Part shown: positions 14,963-23,834 of the stretch, one piece after another
Position numbering within the stretch: position 1 is the stretch's first letter
Layout: every line of letters begins with the position of its first letter
Assembly: GCF_014216315.1 (NCBI RefSeq)
Contig: NZ_CP045702.1
Span: forward strand, 2,728,001 to 2,792,000
DNA length: 64,000 bases
Direction of reading: 5' to 3'
Source of the DNA: Streptomyces finlayi
GTDB taxonomy: Bacteria; Actinomycetota; Actinomycetes; Streptomycetales; Streptomycetaceae
The notes under the pieces: model-generated
Databases searched by the model: none
What the model saw: only the letters and a program-made list of their open reading frames with translations
What the model was told of the DNA's origin: nothing
Position numbers and translations under genes: made by a program

Positions 14963-15355
14963 GGCGGCTTCGCCGCCGGCCTCCCGTCAGGCGGACGTCT
15001 CCATGGCGCCCGGTAGGGCGCTCCTGCGGCTTCGCCGCTCTGCATCTTCTCGCCGCTGGGTCCAGAACTGGACGCCGCCGCGAGGCGGCGCAGGCCCTAG
15101 CCGCCTGTGTAAGTGTGACTGGCGTCACTGAAAGAGCCAGGACACAAACCAAGATCATCTTCCGTATATATATATGTAAGGCGTTAGGCGCCAGGACAGA
15201 CCGCCAGACGGTAAGGCCCTTCGGGCCTGCCAGTCGCTTCCTACTGACGTAGTTGAGGCTTGGCAGTTAGGGCGCGAAGCGCCCACTGGCGTAGCCACGT
15301 ACTTCTCAGACTTCCCCTCGGGTCGACAGCTTCGAGCAGCTACCTGTTCAGGTAG
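14963..15355. repeat. Cluster of short perfect hairpins
   Basis: Six perfect small stem-loops occur within about 390 bp: GGCGGCTTCGCCGCC (14963), GCGGCTTCGCCGC (15026), GCCGCCGCGAGGCGGC (15074), AGGCCCTTCGGGCCT (15214), GGGCGCGAAGCGCCC (15270) and CTACCTGTTCAGGTAG (15340). Most have stable TTCG, GCGA or CGAA loops. The region is non-coding and ends about 50 bp before the HNH gene. Confidence 0.7.
15105..15119 (+). promoter_or_regulatory. Stoperator-like motif, CTGTGTAAGTGTGAC
   Basis: First copy in right-arm orientation, inside the hairpin cluster upstream of the late operon. Confidence 0.6.
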
Positions 15356-15402
15356 GACGTCGTCGAGGGGGCTAGCTTCCACGGCCGGCCAGGGGGTGAT
15401 CG

Positions 15403-15717
15403 ATGCCCCAGTGGCGAGACTCTGATCGGCGGAGCCGACTCCCGAAGGACTGGGAGCGGATCAGGAACCGAGTCCTTCGGCGAGACAGCCACCAGTGCAC
15501 CGCGCGAGACCAGTACGGCAAGCGGTGCGACGAGCTGGCCACGGACGTGGACCACATCATCGCTGGTGACGATCATCGAGAAGCCAACCTAAGAGCACTC
15601 TGCGGATGGCATCACCAGCGCAAGTCATCACAAGAGGGAGCCGCAGCCAGCGCGAAGAAGCGCCGGCAGATCGGGAAGCGGTTCCAGCGCAACGAGGCCC
15701 ATCCGGGCCTCATGTAG
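15403..15717 (+). CDS. HNH endonuclease (packaging-associated)
   Basis: 104 residues with C-x4-C (CTARDQYGKRC), a DVDHIIAGDDH core and NLRALCGWHHQRKS, the complete HNH pattern. HNH proteins next to terminase genes take part in cos cleavage with the large terminase. It is the first gene of the late operon. Confidence 0.85.
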   Translation: MPQWRDSDRRSRLPKDWERIRNRVLRRDSHQCTARDQYGKRCDELATDVDHIIAGDDHREANLRALCGWHHQRKSSQEGAAASAKKRRQIGKRFQRNEAHPGLM

Positions 15718-15850
15718 ACCTGACGGCTCCGAGTCCCTCCCCTACTCGTTGAGCGTCAGCCGGCACCCCAGGGCTTTCTCTCCCTTGGGCGGTGCCTCGC
15801 CCCCTGGCTCGCTACCCCAGGGGGCTCGACTTCGACGGAAGGAATCCGCG

Positions 15851-16090
15851 GTGACCATCTGGTCCTGGTTGTGGGTCGGGTGGCTCGCGGCCTTCCTGGT
15901 AATCGAGGGCAAGGCCCTCTTCAACAAGACATCTGGCGACACCCTGAGCGAGCACGTCTGGAAGTGGTTCTCCCCGGCCCGGACCGGTGCCCAGGGCCAG
16001 CCGACCGGCTGGGTCCGGCTGCGGCGTTTCGCCCTGCTGGCGTTCATGGCCGGGCTGTCCGTGCACTTCCTCACGGGCGGCCTCTTCTGA
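15851..16090 (+). CDS. Small two-span membrane protein
   Basis: 79 residues from the GTG at 15851, which follows GGAAGGAATCCGCG. Hydrophobic segments WSWLWVGWLAAFLVI and RFALLAFMAGLSVHFL flank a charged middle. Its place between HNH and terminase genes is unusual for a holin. Function unknown. Confidence 0.6.
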   Translation: MTIWSWLWVGWLAAFLVIEGKALFNKTSGDTLSEHVWKWFSPARTGAQGQPTGWVRLRRFALLAFMAGLSVHFLTGGLF

Positions 16091-16109
16091 CCTGAAGGAG
16101 GTGTGACCG

Positions 16110-16544
16110 ATGGGCAACCGTGGCCCCGTCCCGAATCGCGAAGACGACCTCGCGCGCCCTCGGTCGCGTAAGGGCACCGATCAGCAGTCGGTGACCAAGG
16201 GCGAGATGAAGCCGGTCAAGGTCCCGAACGCGGATCGTGAGTGGCACCCGATCGCGCGCCGGCTGTGGGACTCGCTGAAGTCCTCGGGCCAGGCCGACTT
16301 CTACCAGAACAGTGACTGGGCCTTCGCCTACTCGCTGTGCGAAGACCTGTCCCACTACAAGAAGTCGGGTAAGCGGTCGGGGCAGATGCTCCAGACCATC
16401 TACTCAGCCTTCGAGCGGCTCCTTGTCGCCGAGGGCGATAGGCGCCGTGTGCGCATCGAACTTTCTGAGCCCGAGGACGAGCAGGACTCTGCCGCCGTGG
16501 TCGCTATCGCCGACTACAAGAAGGAGCTGGGGCTCGCTCAGTAA
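16110..16544 (+). CDS. terS: Terminase small subunit
   Basis: 144 residues, start ATG 16110 after AAGGAGGTGTGACCG. MGNRGPVPNREDDLARPRSRKG and REWHPIARRLWDSLKSSGQADFYQNSDWAFAYSLCEDL match the P27-type small terminase family, which binds the packaging site and recruits the large subunit encoded next. Confidence 0.85.
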   Translation: MGNRGPVPNREDDLARPRSRKGTDQQSVTKGEMKPVKVPNADREWHPIARRLWDSLKSSGQADFYQNSDWAFAYSLCEDLSHYKKSGKRSGQMLQTIYSAFERLLVAEGDRRRVRIELSEPEDEQDSAAVVAIADYKKELGLAQ

Positions 16545-16561
16545 TTCCGGGGAGGTGAGCC

Positions 16562-18205
16562 ATGGCTACCGCGATGCTCACCCCGGAAGAGATCGACCTT
16601 CTGGACCCGACCTTCATCGGCCCGACGTGGCAGAAGGACGCTTTCGGGCGCTGGGTCCTGCCGGGCAAGACGCTCGGATGGCAGATCGCCGGCTGGGCTG
16701 CTGAGTACCTGCGCTCCGAAGACGGCGGTCCCTGGAAGTTCACGCGCGAGCAGCTCCGGTTCGTCCTCCACTGGTACGCCGTGGACGAGAACGGCCGGTT
16801 CACCAACCGCAAGGGCGTCCTTCAGCGCATGAAGGGGTGGGGCAAGGACCCGCTTCTCGCGGTGCTCTGCCTCGTCGAGCTGTGTGGGCCGTCGCGCTTC
16901 TCCCAGTGGGACGAGGCCGGCGATCCTGTCGGCGTTCCTCACCCTCGCGCGTGGGTCCAGGTCACGGCGGTCAACCAGTCGCAGACCACGAACACGATGG
17001 CGCTCATCCCGTCCCTGATGTCCGACCACTTCAAGGCGAAGTACGGGATCAAGGACGGTGCGGTACTCATCCGCGCCAACGGCGGGAAGTGCCGGCTCGA
17101 AGCGGTGACGTCCTCGTTCCGTGCCCTGGAGGGCAAGCGGACGACGTTCACGCTGCTCAACGAGACGCATCACTGGGTGCTGGGCAACAACGGGCACAAG
17201 ATGTACGAGACGATCGACGGTAACGCGACCAAGCAGGACAGTCGCTATCTCGCGATCACGAACGCTTACCTCCCCGGCGAAGACTCTGTGGCCGAGCGGA
17301 TGCGCGAGTCCTTCAACAAGATCGTTGAGGGCCGGGCGGTCGGCATCGGCTTCCTGTACGACTCGATCGAGGCTCACCCGAAGACGCCCCTGACGCCCGA
17401 GGCGTTGGAGATCGTTCTTCCGAAGATCCGCGGTGACGCGGTCTGGCTGGTGCCGGCCACGATCATCCAGTCGGTTCTCGACACGACGATCTCAGCCAGC
17501 CGGTCACGGCGTATGTGGCTGAACCAGATCGTGGCCGAGGAAGACGCGCTGTACGGGCCTGAGCAGCTCGCCGACATCCTTCATGAGGGTGCCGTCCTGG
17601 TGCCCGGCGACGAGATCGTCATGGGCTTCGATGGCGGCAAGACGGACGATGCGACTTGTTTGGTCGCGGTCCGCGTACGCGACATGTGCGCCTTCACCCT
17701 CGGGGTGTGGGAGAAGCCTGACGGCCCGCGCGGTGACGGCTGGTCCGTCCCTCGGGCCGAGGTCGACTCCTCCGTTCACGACGCGTTCCGCACCTTCAAG
17801 GTGCAGGGCATGTACGCGGACGTCGCCCTGTGGGAGTCCTACATCTCCGAGTGGGATGAGACGTACGGCGAGGGCCTGGCCGTGAAGTCGCCGGCCGGTA
17901 AGGACCGGATCGGCTGGGACATGCGTTCCAGCCTGAAGGCTTCGACGATGGCGCACGAGCGCCTCATGCGGTCGATCTTCGACCGGAAGCTGAAGTACGA
18001 CGGCGACCTGACGTTGAAGCGACACACGCTCAACGCCCGGCGTCGCACGAACAACTACGGCCTGAGCTTCGGCAAGGAATCCCGCGAGTCCCCTCGCAAG
18101 GTCGACGCGTACGCGGCGCTGATGCTCGCGCACGAGTGCCTGTACGACCTGCGCGCCCGTGGCAAGAAGGTCCGTCAGCGGACTGGTCGCGGCTACTTCA
18201 TCTAG
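16562..18205 (+). CDS. terL: Terminase large subunit
   Basis: 547 residues. The ATPase part carries a degenerate Walker A (RMKGWGKDP, about residues 89-97). The nuclease part carries the acidic cluster MGFDGGKTDDATCLVAVR and a late DAYAALMLAHE motif. It powers DNA packaging and cuts genome ends. Start ATG 16562 after GGGGAGGTGAGCC. Confidence 0.92.
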   Translation: MATAMLTPEEIDLLDPTFIGPTWQKDAFGRWVLPGKTLGWQIAGWAAEYLRSEDGGPWKFTREQLRFVLHWYAVDENGRFTNRKGVLQRMKGWGKDPLLAVLCLVELCGPSRFSQWDEAGDPVGVPHPRAWVQVTAVNQSQTTNTMALIPSLMSDHFKAKYGIKDGAVLIRANGGKCRLEAVTSSFRALEGKRTTFTLLNETHHWVLGNNGHKMYETIDGNATKQDSRYLAITNAYLPGEDSVAERMRESFNKIVEGRAVGIGFLYDSIEAHPKTPLTPEALEIVLPKIRGDAVWLVPATIIQSVLDTTISASRSRRMWLNQIVAEEDALYGPEQLADILHEGAVLVPGDEIVMGFDGGKTDDATCLVAVRVRDMCAFTLGVWEKPDGPRGDGWSVPRAEVDSSVHDAFRTFKVQGMYADVALWESYISEWDETYGEGLAVKSPAGKDRIGWDMRSSLKASTMAHERLMRSIFDRKLKYDGDLTLKRHTLNARRRTNNYGLSFGKESRESPRKVDAYAALMLAHECLYDLRARGKKVRQRTGRGYFI

Positions 18206-18207
18206 CA

Positions 18208-18222
18208 CTGTGATAGTGGTAC
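18208..18222 (+). promoter_or_regulatory. Stoperator-like motif, CTGTGATAGTGGTAC
   Basis: Between the terminase stop and the portal ribosome binding site. Confidence 0.65.
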
Positions 18223-18239
18223 AGAAAGGTGGTGAGTGC

Positions 18240-19700
18240 ATGGCCGACACCAGTCCGGTATCGCTGGCGCGGGAACTCCTCGCCATCCTCGACCGCGACG
18301 AAGGCCGGCTGGCCCGGATCGATCGCTTCGTCCAGGGCAAGCACGACGACCCGTACATGCCGGCCCAGGCCGACGACGAGTACAGGATGCTGGCCAAGCG
18401 GGCGGTGTCCAACTGGATGCCGCTCCTGATCGGCACTCCGGCGCAGGCCCTGTACGTGGACGGCTTCCGGCCCGGCTCGGACGGTACGAGCCTGCCCGAG
18501 GCGCCGGCCTCCCGCTCTGTGGAGTGGTCGCACTGGCAGCGCTCGCGGCTCGACGCCCGCCAGGCCGCGATCTATCGCGGTGCCCTGTCCTTCGGTCACA
18601 GCTTCGTCCTGACGGAGAAGGCCCAGAAGGGCGTCATCTCGAAGGGCCTGTCCGCGCAGCGGACAGCCGCACTGTACGAGGACCCCGCGAACGACGAGAC
18701 GCCCTATGCGGCCCTGACCGTCACCGCCTGGCCGAAGGGCGAGGCGCTCGGCAAGGCCCGGCTGTGGGACGGCAAGCGCGAGTACGCGGTGACGTTCCGG
18801 ACGAAGACCGATGCCGAGGGCATCCGGGTCGGGGCCGGCAAGTCGCACGGCGCGAGTGAGTGTCCGGTCACCCGGTTCGCCGCCTCCGTCGACCTGGAAG
18901 GTCGCACGGTCGGTGTCGTCGAGCCGATGATCCCGCTCCAGAACCGCATCAACCAGACCGTCTTTGACCTCCTGGTCGCCCAGACGTACGCCTCGGTGAA
19001 GGTGCGCACGGTCACCGGCATGGCTCCGCCCATGCAGACCGAGCCGGTCATCGAGAACGGCGAAGTCGTCGGCAGTCAGGTCAAGCTCGACGCGAACGGC
19101 AACCCGATGCCGGCGCCGGTCTACCACAACGCCCGTCGCTTCCTCTTCGCCGAGGACCCCGACGTCAAGTTCGGCAGCCTGGATGAGACCCCGCTCGGCG
19201 GGTTCATCGAGTCGATCGACATGTCCATCCGGCACTGGGCGGCCGTCTCCCAGACGCCTCCGCACCACATGTTGGGGCAGATCGCCAACCTGTCAGCAGA
19301 GGCTCTACTGGCCGCCGAGCAGGCCCTTGCCCGCAAGGTCGCCGAGTTCCAGTCCGTCTTCGGTGAGTCCTGGGAGCGAGTCTTCCGGCTGGCCGCCGAG
19401 ATGGAGGGCCACGAATCCGCGGCCGACGACTTCCACGGCGAGGTCAACTGGCGCGACATGGAGTCCCGTTCGCTGGCGCAGGCCGCTGACGCCCTGGGCA
19501 AGCTCGCCGAGACGCTCGGCATCCCGAAGCGTGCGCTCTGGAAGCGCGTACCCGGCGTGACCCAGCAGGAGTACGAGGACTGGGTCGACACGGCCGAGGA
19601 CGATGACTCTGTCGGTCAGCTGGCGTCCGCGCTGACGCGGGCCACTCCGTCCGTCACCTCCATCCGGTCATCCCCCGGTAGCGAGGTGCTCGCCGCGTGA
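18240..19700 (+). CDS. Portal protein
   Basis: 486 residues from the ATG at 18240 (AAAGGTGGTGAGTGC upstream). It is SPP1 gp6-like: VSNWMPLLIGTPAQALYVDGFRP, PMIPLQNRINQTVFDLLVAQTYAS and HWAAVSQTPPHHMLGQIANLSAEALLAAEQAL are typical portal segments. It forms the ring through which DNA enters the capsid. Confidence 0.9.
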   Translation: MADTSPVSLARELLAILDRDEGRLARIDRFVQGKHDDPYMPAQADDEYRMLAKRAVSNWMPLLIGTPAQALYVDGFRPGSDGTSLPEAPASRSVEWSHWQRSRLDARQAAIYRGALSFGHSFVLTEKAQKGVISKGLSAQRTAALYEDPANDETPYAALTVTAWPKGEALGKARLWDGKREYAVTFRTKTDAEGIRVGAGKSHGASECPVTRFAASVDLEGRTVGVVEPMIPLQNRINQTVFDLLVAQTYASVKVRTVTGMAPPMQTEPVIENGEVVGSQVKLDANGNPMPAPVYHNARRFLFAEDPDVKFGSLDETPLGGFIESIDMSIRHWAAVSQTPPHHMLGQIANLSAEALLAAEQALARKVAEFQSVFGESWERVFRLAAEMEGHESAADDFHGEVNWRDMESRSLAQAADALGKLAETLGIPKRALWKRVPGVTQQEYEDWVDTAEDDDSVGQLASALTRATPSVTSIRSSPGSEVLAA

Positions 19701-20842
19701 CGTCCGCAGCCAAACAGGCTGAGGCCGATCAGGCGTCCACCGCCTTCCAGGTGGCCCTCACCCAGATCGGGGCGGGGACCGTCGAGGAGGCGCTGAAGCT
19801 GTGGCAGGCAGTCCCCGCGACCGCGAGGGCTGCCCAGTCCTCGGCGTGGCTGAAGCGGGCCATCACGATGGTGATGACCCGGCGCCGCATGAGCCGTGAC
19901 CTGGCTCGTGCGTACTACCGCCTGGTGCGCGCTCTGCGCACTGGGACGACGGTGGCAGATCCGTACCACCCGGAGCCCACGTACGTGACTCTGGAGACCT
20001 TGCGTCGCGAGTTCGCCGCGCTGGTCGGAGATTCAGAGGATGGCTCCCTGGAGGGGTCTTCGTCTGACCCCGACCGGGCTGCAGCCAGTTCTGTTGAAGA
20101 TTCAACGAAACCTCGTGATTCGGAATCGCCCGAGGAAGCGCCCGCCCAGGAGGCGGACGACGATCCGGACGACGACCAGATCCTGGTCGAGGAGCTGCCG
20201 AACCTGCGCGAGGACGAGGAGCGGATCGAGCGCGAGGCCGAAGAGGAAACGAGGCTCGTCCTCGAACTTCTCGGCCCGGCCAACCTGGACCGCAAGACCT
20301 CGGCTATCGACGAGAGCAAGCCCGCGACGGACGTAGACAAGGCCCGCGAGGAAGCGCACCAGCAGAGCGGCGGCCGGCAGGCTGCGGCGGCTGAGCGCCT
20401 CGTGAACAACGGTGGTCGCTCGGCAGTGTGGAACCACATGTCGAAGGACCGCCGAGTCCTCGGCTACATCAGACTTTCGCGTACCGGCACCCCTTGCGGG
20501 TGGTGCGCCATGCTCATCTCACGCGGCTTCGTCCGCAGTGACGCGTACCGCACACAGAAGGCCGCGGGGCCGACCCTGGCCCAACTGGATTCGGGCGAGT
20601 ACGCCGATGGCGACAAGTACCACGACAACTGCCACTGCTACGCCGAGCCCGTGTTCTCGGCCGAGCAGTACGACAGCCCCGCCTACGCCCTGAACCGCTC
20701 CTATGCGGAGCTGTGGCCGAAGGTGACGCGGGGCCTGTCCGGCAAGGCGGCTGTGTCCGCCTGGCGCCGGTTCATCCGGCAGCAACAAAGGGCCGCAGCC
20801 CAGGAGGCGCGGCAGTCCACCACAGACGTCCAGGAGGCGTGA
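19697..20842 (+). CDS. MuF-like minor capsid protein
   Basis: 381 residues; its GTG overlaps the portal stop (GTGA). A helical N-terminal part and a long acidic middle are followed by the MuF/VG15 signature TGTPCGWCAMLISRGFV...YHDNCHCYAEPVF, with paired cysteines and histidine. It is delivered into or attached to the capsid beside the portal. A fused maturation protease is not evident. Confidence 0.82.
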   Translation: MTSAAKQAEADQASTAFQVALTQIGAGTVEEALKLWQAVPATARAAQSSAWLKRAITMVMTRRRMSRDLARAYYRLVRALRTGTTVADPYHPEPTYVTLETLRREFAALVGDSEDGSLEGSSSDPDRAAASSVEDSTKPRDSESPEEAPAQEADDDPDDDQILVEELPNLREDEERIEREAEEETRLVLELLGPANLDRKTSAIDESKPATDVDKAREEAHQQSGGRQAAAAERLVNNGGRSAVWNHMSKDRRVLGYIRLSRTGTPCGWCAMLISRGFVRSDAYRTQKAAGPTLAQLDSGEYADGDKYHDNCHCYAEPVFSAEQYDSPAYALNRSYAELWPKVTRGLSGKAAVSAWRRFIRQQQRAAAQEARQSTTDVQEA

Positions 20843-20844
20843 GC

Positions 20845-21345
20845 GTGCCCGAGCAGGAAACCCCCAGCACCGAGACCGAGACCGTTGAGACGCCCCCGGA
20901 AGGGGAGCAGTCGACGGGGCAGGAAGCCCAGGAGCCGGCCGAAGAGTCGGTCCCTGCGGACGTGCTGCGCAAGAAGCTGACCGACGCGAACGCGGAGGCG
21001 GCGAACTACCGCACCAAGCTCCGAGAGGTCGAGGCCCGGTTCACCGGCGCCAAGACGCCCGAGGAGTTCGAGACTGCGGTCGCCGAGCTGAAGGCGCAGA
21101 ACGAGGCGCTGGAGCGGAAGATCCTGCTCTCCTCTGTGGCAGCGAAGTTCGAGCTGCCCGAGGCCCTGGCCAAGCGCCTTACCGGCGCGACCCCGGCGGA
21201 GCTGGAGGCCGACGCGAAGGAGCTTCAGAAGCTCGTCTCGCCGCAGGCCCCGGAGTCCCTCGGTGGAGGTCTGACCCCGGCTGACGGGGACGACACCTTC
21301 GACCCGGTCAAGGCCGCCCGTGCTGCGCGCAGGCGCAGTTACTGA
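20845..21345 (+). CDS. Capsid scaffolding protein
   Basis: 166 residues. Acidic Glu/Thr-rich N-terminus, central coiled coil (LRKKLTDANAEAANYRTKLREVEARFTG...LKAQNEALERKI) and basic C-terminus (VKAARAARRRSY), the classical scaffold plan. The GTG at 20845 lies 7 nt after AGGAGG; another GTG at 20839 overlaps the upstream stop. Confidence 0.85.
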   Translation: MPEQETPSTETETVETPPEGEQSTGQEAQEPAEESVPADVLRKKLTDANAEAANYRTKLREVEARFTGAKTPEEFETAVAELKAQNEALERKILLSSVAAKFELPEALAKRLTGATPAELEADAKELQKLVSPQAPESLGGGLTPADGDDTFDPVKAARAARRRSY

Positions 21346-21363
21346 GCCTTCCTTCTGGCCACG

Positions 21364-21378
21364 GTGTGATAGTCGTTC
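21364..21378 (+). promoter_or_regulatory. Stoperator-like motif, GTGTGATAGTCGTTC
   Basis: Between scaffold and capsid genes. Confidence 0.7.
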
Positions 21379-21421
21379 ACGCCCCAGCCTCCCCCTTCCC
21401 AACTGACAGGAGAACCACCCC

Positions 21422-22480
21422 GTGGCTTACACCGAACACGATGTAGTCAAGCCGGACAAGATCGCCGCGACTGCGGCGGTCGCTCTCGAAGAGAGCCTCG
21501 TCGTCCCCGCCGTCTTCCAGCGCGAAGGCATCGACCAGTTCAAGGGCGCCAAGGACGACGCCATCAACGTGAAGGTCGAGGGAGTCCTTCCCTACCGCAC
21601 GTACGGATGGCGCAACGACCGCAGCACCGAGATCCAGTTCGACACCTACGCCGAGCGGACCGTCCAGGTCAACTTCGGTGGGGACGTCTACTCGGGTGTT
21701 CAGCTCACCGACGAGCAGAACGAGATGGATCTCCAGGGCTGGGCCAAGCTCATGGCCAAGCAGACCGAAGCGGTCGGCAAGGGCCTTGAGTACCAGGCCG
21801 TCGACTACCTCCTGAACGCCCCGTACGAGGTCACCCTGGGCGGCGCGGTCTCCGGCCGCAGCCTGCGCAAGACGCTGATCCGGGCTCGCGAGGTCATGAA
21901 CAAGCTCCGCGTCCCGAAGGAGGGTCGCACTCTCCTGATCGGTTCCGGTTGGGAGAACGAGCTTCTGTCCGACGCGGACCTGAACCTGGCGGTCAACGTC
22001 GGCGAGGCCGAGGCCGTGTCCGCGCTGCGTGAGGCCACTCTTGGCCGCCGGTACGGCTTCAACATCGTCACCTCTGACGAGCTGCCGGCCGACTTCGCCG
22101 TGGCGATGGTCTCCAGTGCGTTCATCTTCGCGACGGGCGCCCCGTCCGTCCCGCAGAGCGTTCCCTTCGGCGCCTCGGCCAGCTACAACGGCGTGGCCCT
22201 GCGCTGGATTCGTGACTACGACTCGACCCGTCTCATGGACCGGTCGATCGTCAACACGTACAAGGGCTTCCGTACCGTGTCCGACTTCCTGATCGGCCGC
22301 GATAACGCGAACCCGAGCCAGGGCTTCGTCTCCGAGCACGAGCACTTCGTGCGCGCGATCAAGCTGGACCTCGACGCGACCGCTGACGTGCTGCCCGACC
22401 CGGACGGCCCGGACGCGAAGCAGAAGGAACTGTTCGAGATCACCGGTATCGGTGGCACTGCGGACGGCGCCTCGGCCTAA
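21422..22480 (+). CDS. Major capsid protein (HK97 fold)
   Basis: 352 residues from a GTG after GGAGAACCACCCC. The KGAKDDAINVKVEGVLPYRTYGWRNDRSTEIQFDTYAE and VNFGGDVYSGVQLTDEQ regions fit the P22/HK97-type coat proteins of actinophages. No N-terminal scaffold domain is fused, agreeing with the separate scaffold gene. Confidence 0.9.
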   Translation: MAYTEHDVVKPDKIAATAAVALEESLVVPAVFQREGIDQFKGAKDDAINVKVEGVLPYRTYGWRNDRSTEIQFDTYAERTVQVNFGGDVYSGVQLTDEQNEMDLQGWAKLMAKQTEAVGKGLEYQAVDYLLNAPYEVTLGGAVSGRSLRKTLIRAREVMNKLRVPKEGRTLLIGSGWENELLSDADLNLAVNVGEAEAVSALREATLGRRYGFNIVTSDELPADFAVAMVSSAFIFATGAPSVPQSVPFGASASYNGVALRWIRDYDSTRLMDRSIVNTYKGFRTVSDFLIGRDNANPSQGFVSEHEHFVRAIKLDLDATADVLPDPDGPDAKQKELFEITGIGGTADGASA

Positions 22481-22504
22481 GACCAGTCGATGAGTCGGGG
22501 CAGA

Positions 22505-22519
22505 GTGTGATAGTCGTGC
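22505..22519 (+). promoter_or_regulatory. Stoperator-like motif, GTGTGATAGTCGTGC
   Basis: Full-consensus copy between capsid and connector genes. Confidence 0.75.
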
Positions 22520-22558
22520 GCTCTGCCCCTTCTCGCCCCACCGAGTAAGGAGACTCCC

Positions 22559-23017
22559 GTGGCTTTCGCCACCCTCGAAGACCTGAAGGGGCGACTGGAC
22601 TGGACGCTGGACGCGGACGAGGAGCGGATCGCAGAGAACGCGCTTGAGGACGCCTCGGACCTCGCCACGCACTACGGCCGCGACTGGCCCGAGGCCACCG
22701 CCCCCCGCATGGTGCGCACGCTCGTCCTGAAGGCGTGCAAGCGGTACATGTCCAACCCGGACGGATACACCCAGTCGCGAGCAGGCGACGAGACCCTGGC
22801 CTGGAACGACAGCGCGGGGGAGAACGCGGGGACCGTCTACTTCACCGATGAGGAGATCAAGCTCCTCGCCGGTCTGGCCGGCCGAAGGGCCGGCCTCTAC
22901 ACCGCAGGCGTCACCGCCTGGCAGTCGGTACGTCGCCCCGTGACTGCCGGCCTGGTGCCCGTCGAGAACGGCTGGAAGGGCTTCCCGCTCTACGCCGACG
23001 AGACGGAGCCCTGGTGA
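22559..23017 (+). CDS. Head-tail connector (adaptor) protein
   Basis: 152 residues. MAFATLEDLKGRLDWTLDADEERIAENALEDASDLATHYG is the helical start of gp6/gp15-type adaptor proteins that sit under the portal. Position directly after the capsid supports this. Confidence 0.78.
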   Translation: MAFATLEDLKGRLDWTLDADEERIAENALEDASDLATHYGRDWPEATAPRMVRTLVLKACKRYMSNPDGYTQSRAGDETLAWNDSAGENAGTVYFTDEEIKLLAGLAGRRAGLYTAGVTAWQSVRRPVTAGLVPVENGWKGFPLYADETEPW

Positions 23018-23352
23018 GCAGTCTCCAGCGCAGGCGCGGAGTGCCAGCCAAGATCTTCCGGACCGTCGAGCGCATCGACGGCCGAGGCAACAAAGTCCTG
23101 GTCGCCGACATGGAGCACCCCATCGAAGTGCGCTGTGCGCTGATCCCCCAGCGCTCCTCGAAGGCCGAGGTGCCCGGTCAGCAGCAGATCAACATCACCC
23201 GCATGATCGTGGACGCCGAGCTTCCCGATGTGACCCTCTGGTCGCGCGTTGACTGCCTCGGCCGCCACTGGGACGTCGTCACGCCCCCGGCCTACCACCA
23301 CGGCACCCGCAAGACCCGGCACTGGTCCATCGACATCCGGGAGCGGCCGTGA
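23014..23352 (+). CDS. Head closure protein
   Basis: 112 residues, GTG overlapping the previous stop (GTGA). Beta-rich with VLVADMEHPIEVRCALIPQRS and VDCLGRHWDVVTPPAYHHGTRKTRHWSIDIR, similar to SPP1 gp16-type stopper proteins. Assigned mainly by order. Confidence 0.7.
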   Translation: MSSLQRRRGVPAKIFRTVERIDGRGNKVLVADMEHPIEVRCALIPQRSSKAEVPGQQQINITRMIVDAELPDVTLWSRVDCLGRHWDVVTPPAYHHGTRKTRHWSIDIRERP

Positions 23353-23834
23353 GCATCGAGTGGGAAAGGTCTGTCGACGGCAAGAAGCTCGAAGAGTTCC
23401 TCGCCCTCATGGACGGCGTCCAGGGCGAACTCGACGTGCAGCAGTTCGAGATGCAGGTCCGTGCGGAGGAGAACCTCCAGCGGGTCAAGGCGAGCCCGAA
23501 GACGCGAGGCTCTGTCAGCCAGTCGAGCATCGAGACCGAGCGCGGCCGGGTCGACCGGTACGTGATCCTCCAGGACATCACCAAGAGCGACTCCGCAAGC
23601 GTCAACTCCGCGATGTCGATCGAGGTAGGCCGCGGTGCCTACGACGTGACCCTCCTGAGCCCGGACGGCGAAACCGTCAGCGAGTACACGGTCGCCGGGT
23701 TCGAGGGCCTCTACATCCTCGCCAACGCGGCCAAGCTCCCGAGGAAGAACAAGGGCGGATCGAGGACCAAGCGTCACGTCACGATCCGCCGCAAGAAGGG
23801 GGTGAAGTATGGCCGGCCTTCCCGCAGGGATTAA
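23349..23834 (+). CDS. Tail completion protein (gp10-like)
   Basis: 161 residues, GTGA-coupled. Its size and place between closure and terminator, with an N-terminal helical segment and basic tail (KRHVTIRRKKGVKYG), fit the HK97 gp10-like neck proteins. Confidence 0.62.
   Translation: MSIEWERSVDGKKLEEFLALMDGVQGELDVQQFEMQVRAEENLQRVKASPKTRGSVSQSSIETERGRVDRYVILQDITKSDSASVNSAMSIEVGRGAYDVTLLSPDGETVSEYTVAGFEGLYILANAAKLPRKNKGGSRTKRHVTIRRKKGVKYGRPSRRD

Larger units (their letters stand above)
13483..15402. other. Gene-poor divergent centre between the two phage arms
   Basis: No open frame here has a convincing ribosome binding site or domain. The region must hold the promoters for the leftward early operon and the rightward late operon. 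It contains three stoperators, a 14-nt direct repeat (CTTTAGGTCTGAAG at 14657 and 14736, the first followed by the palindrome CTGAAGACTTCAG), a CCGTTCC/GGAACGG hairpin near 13941, an AT-only patch (TATATATATATG, about 15165-15176) and a hairpin cluster. Its position just before the HNH and terminase genes makes it the likeliest place for cos, and possibly an origin. Confidence 0.55.
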
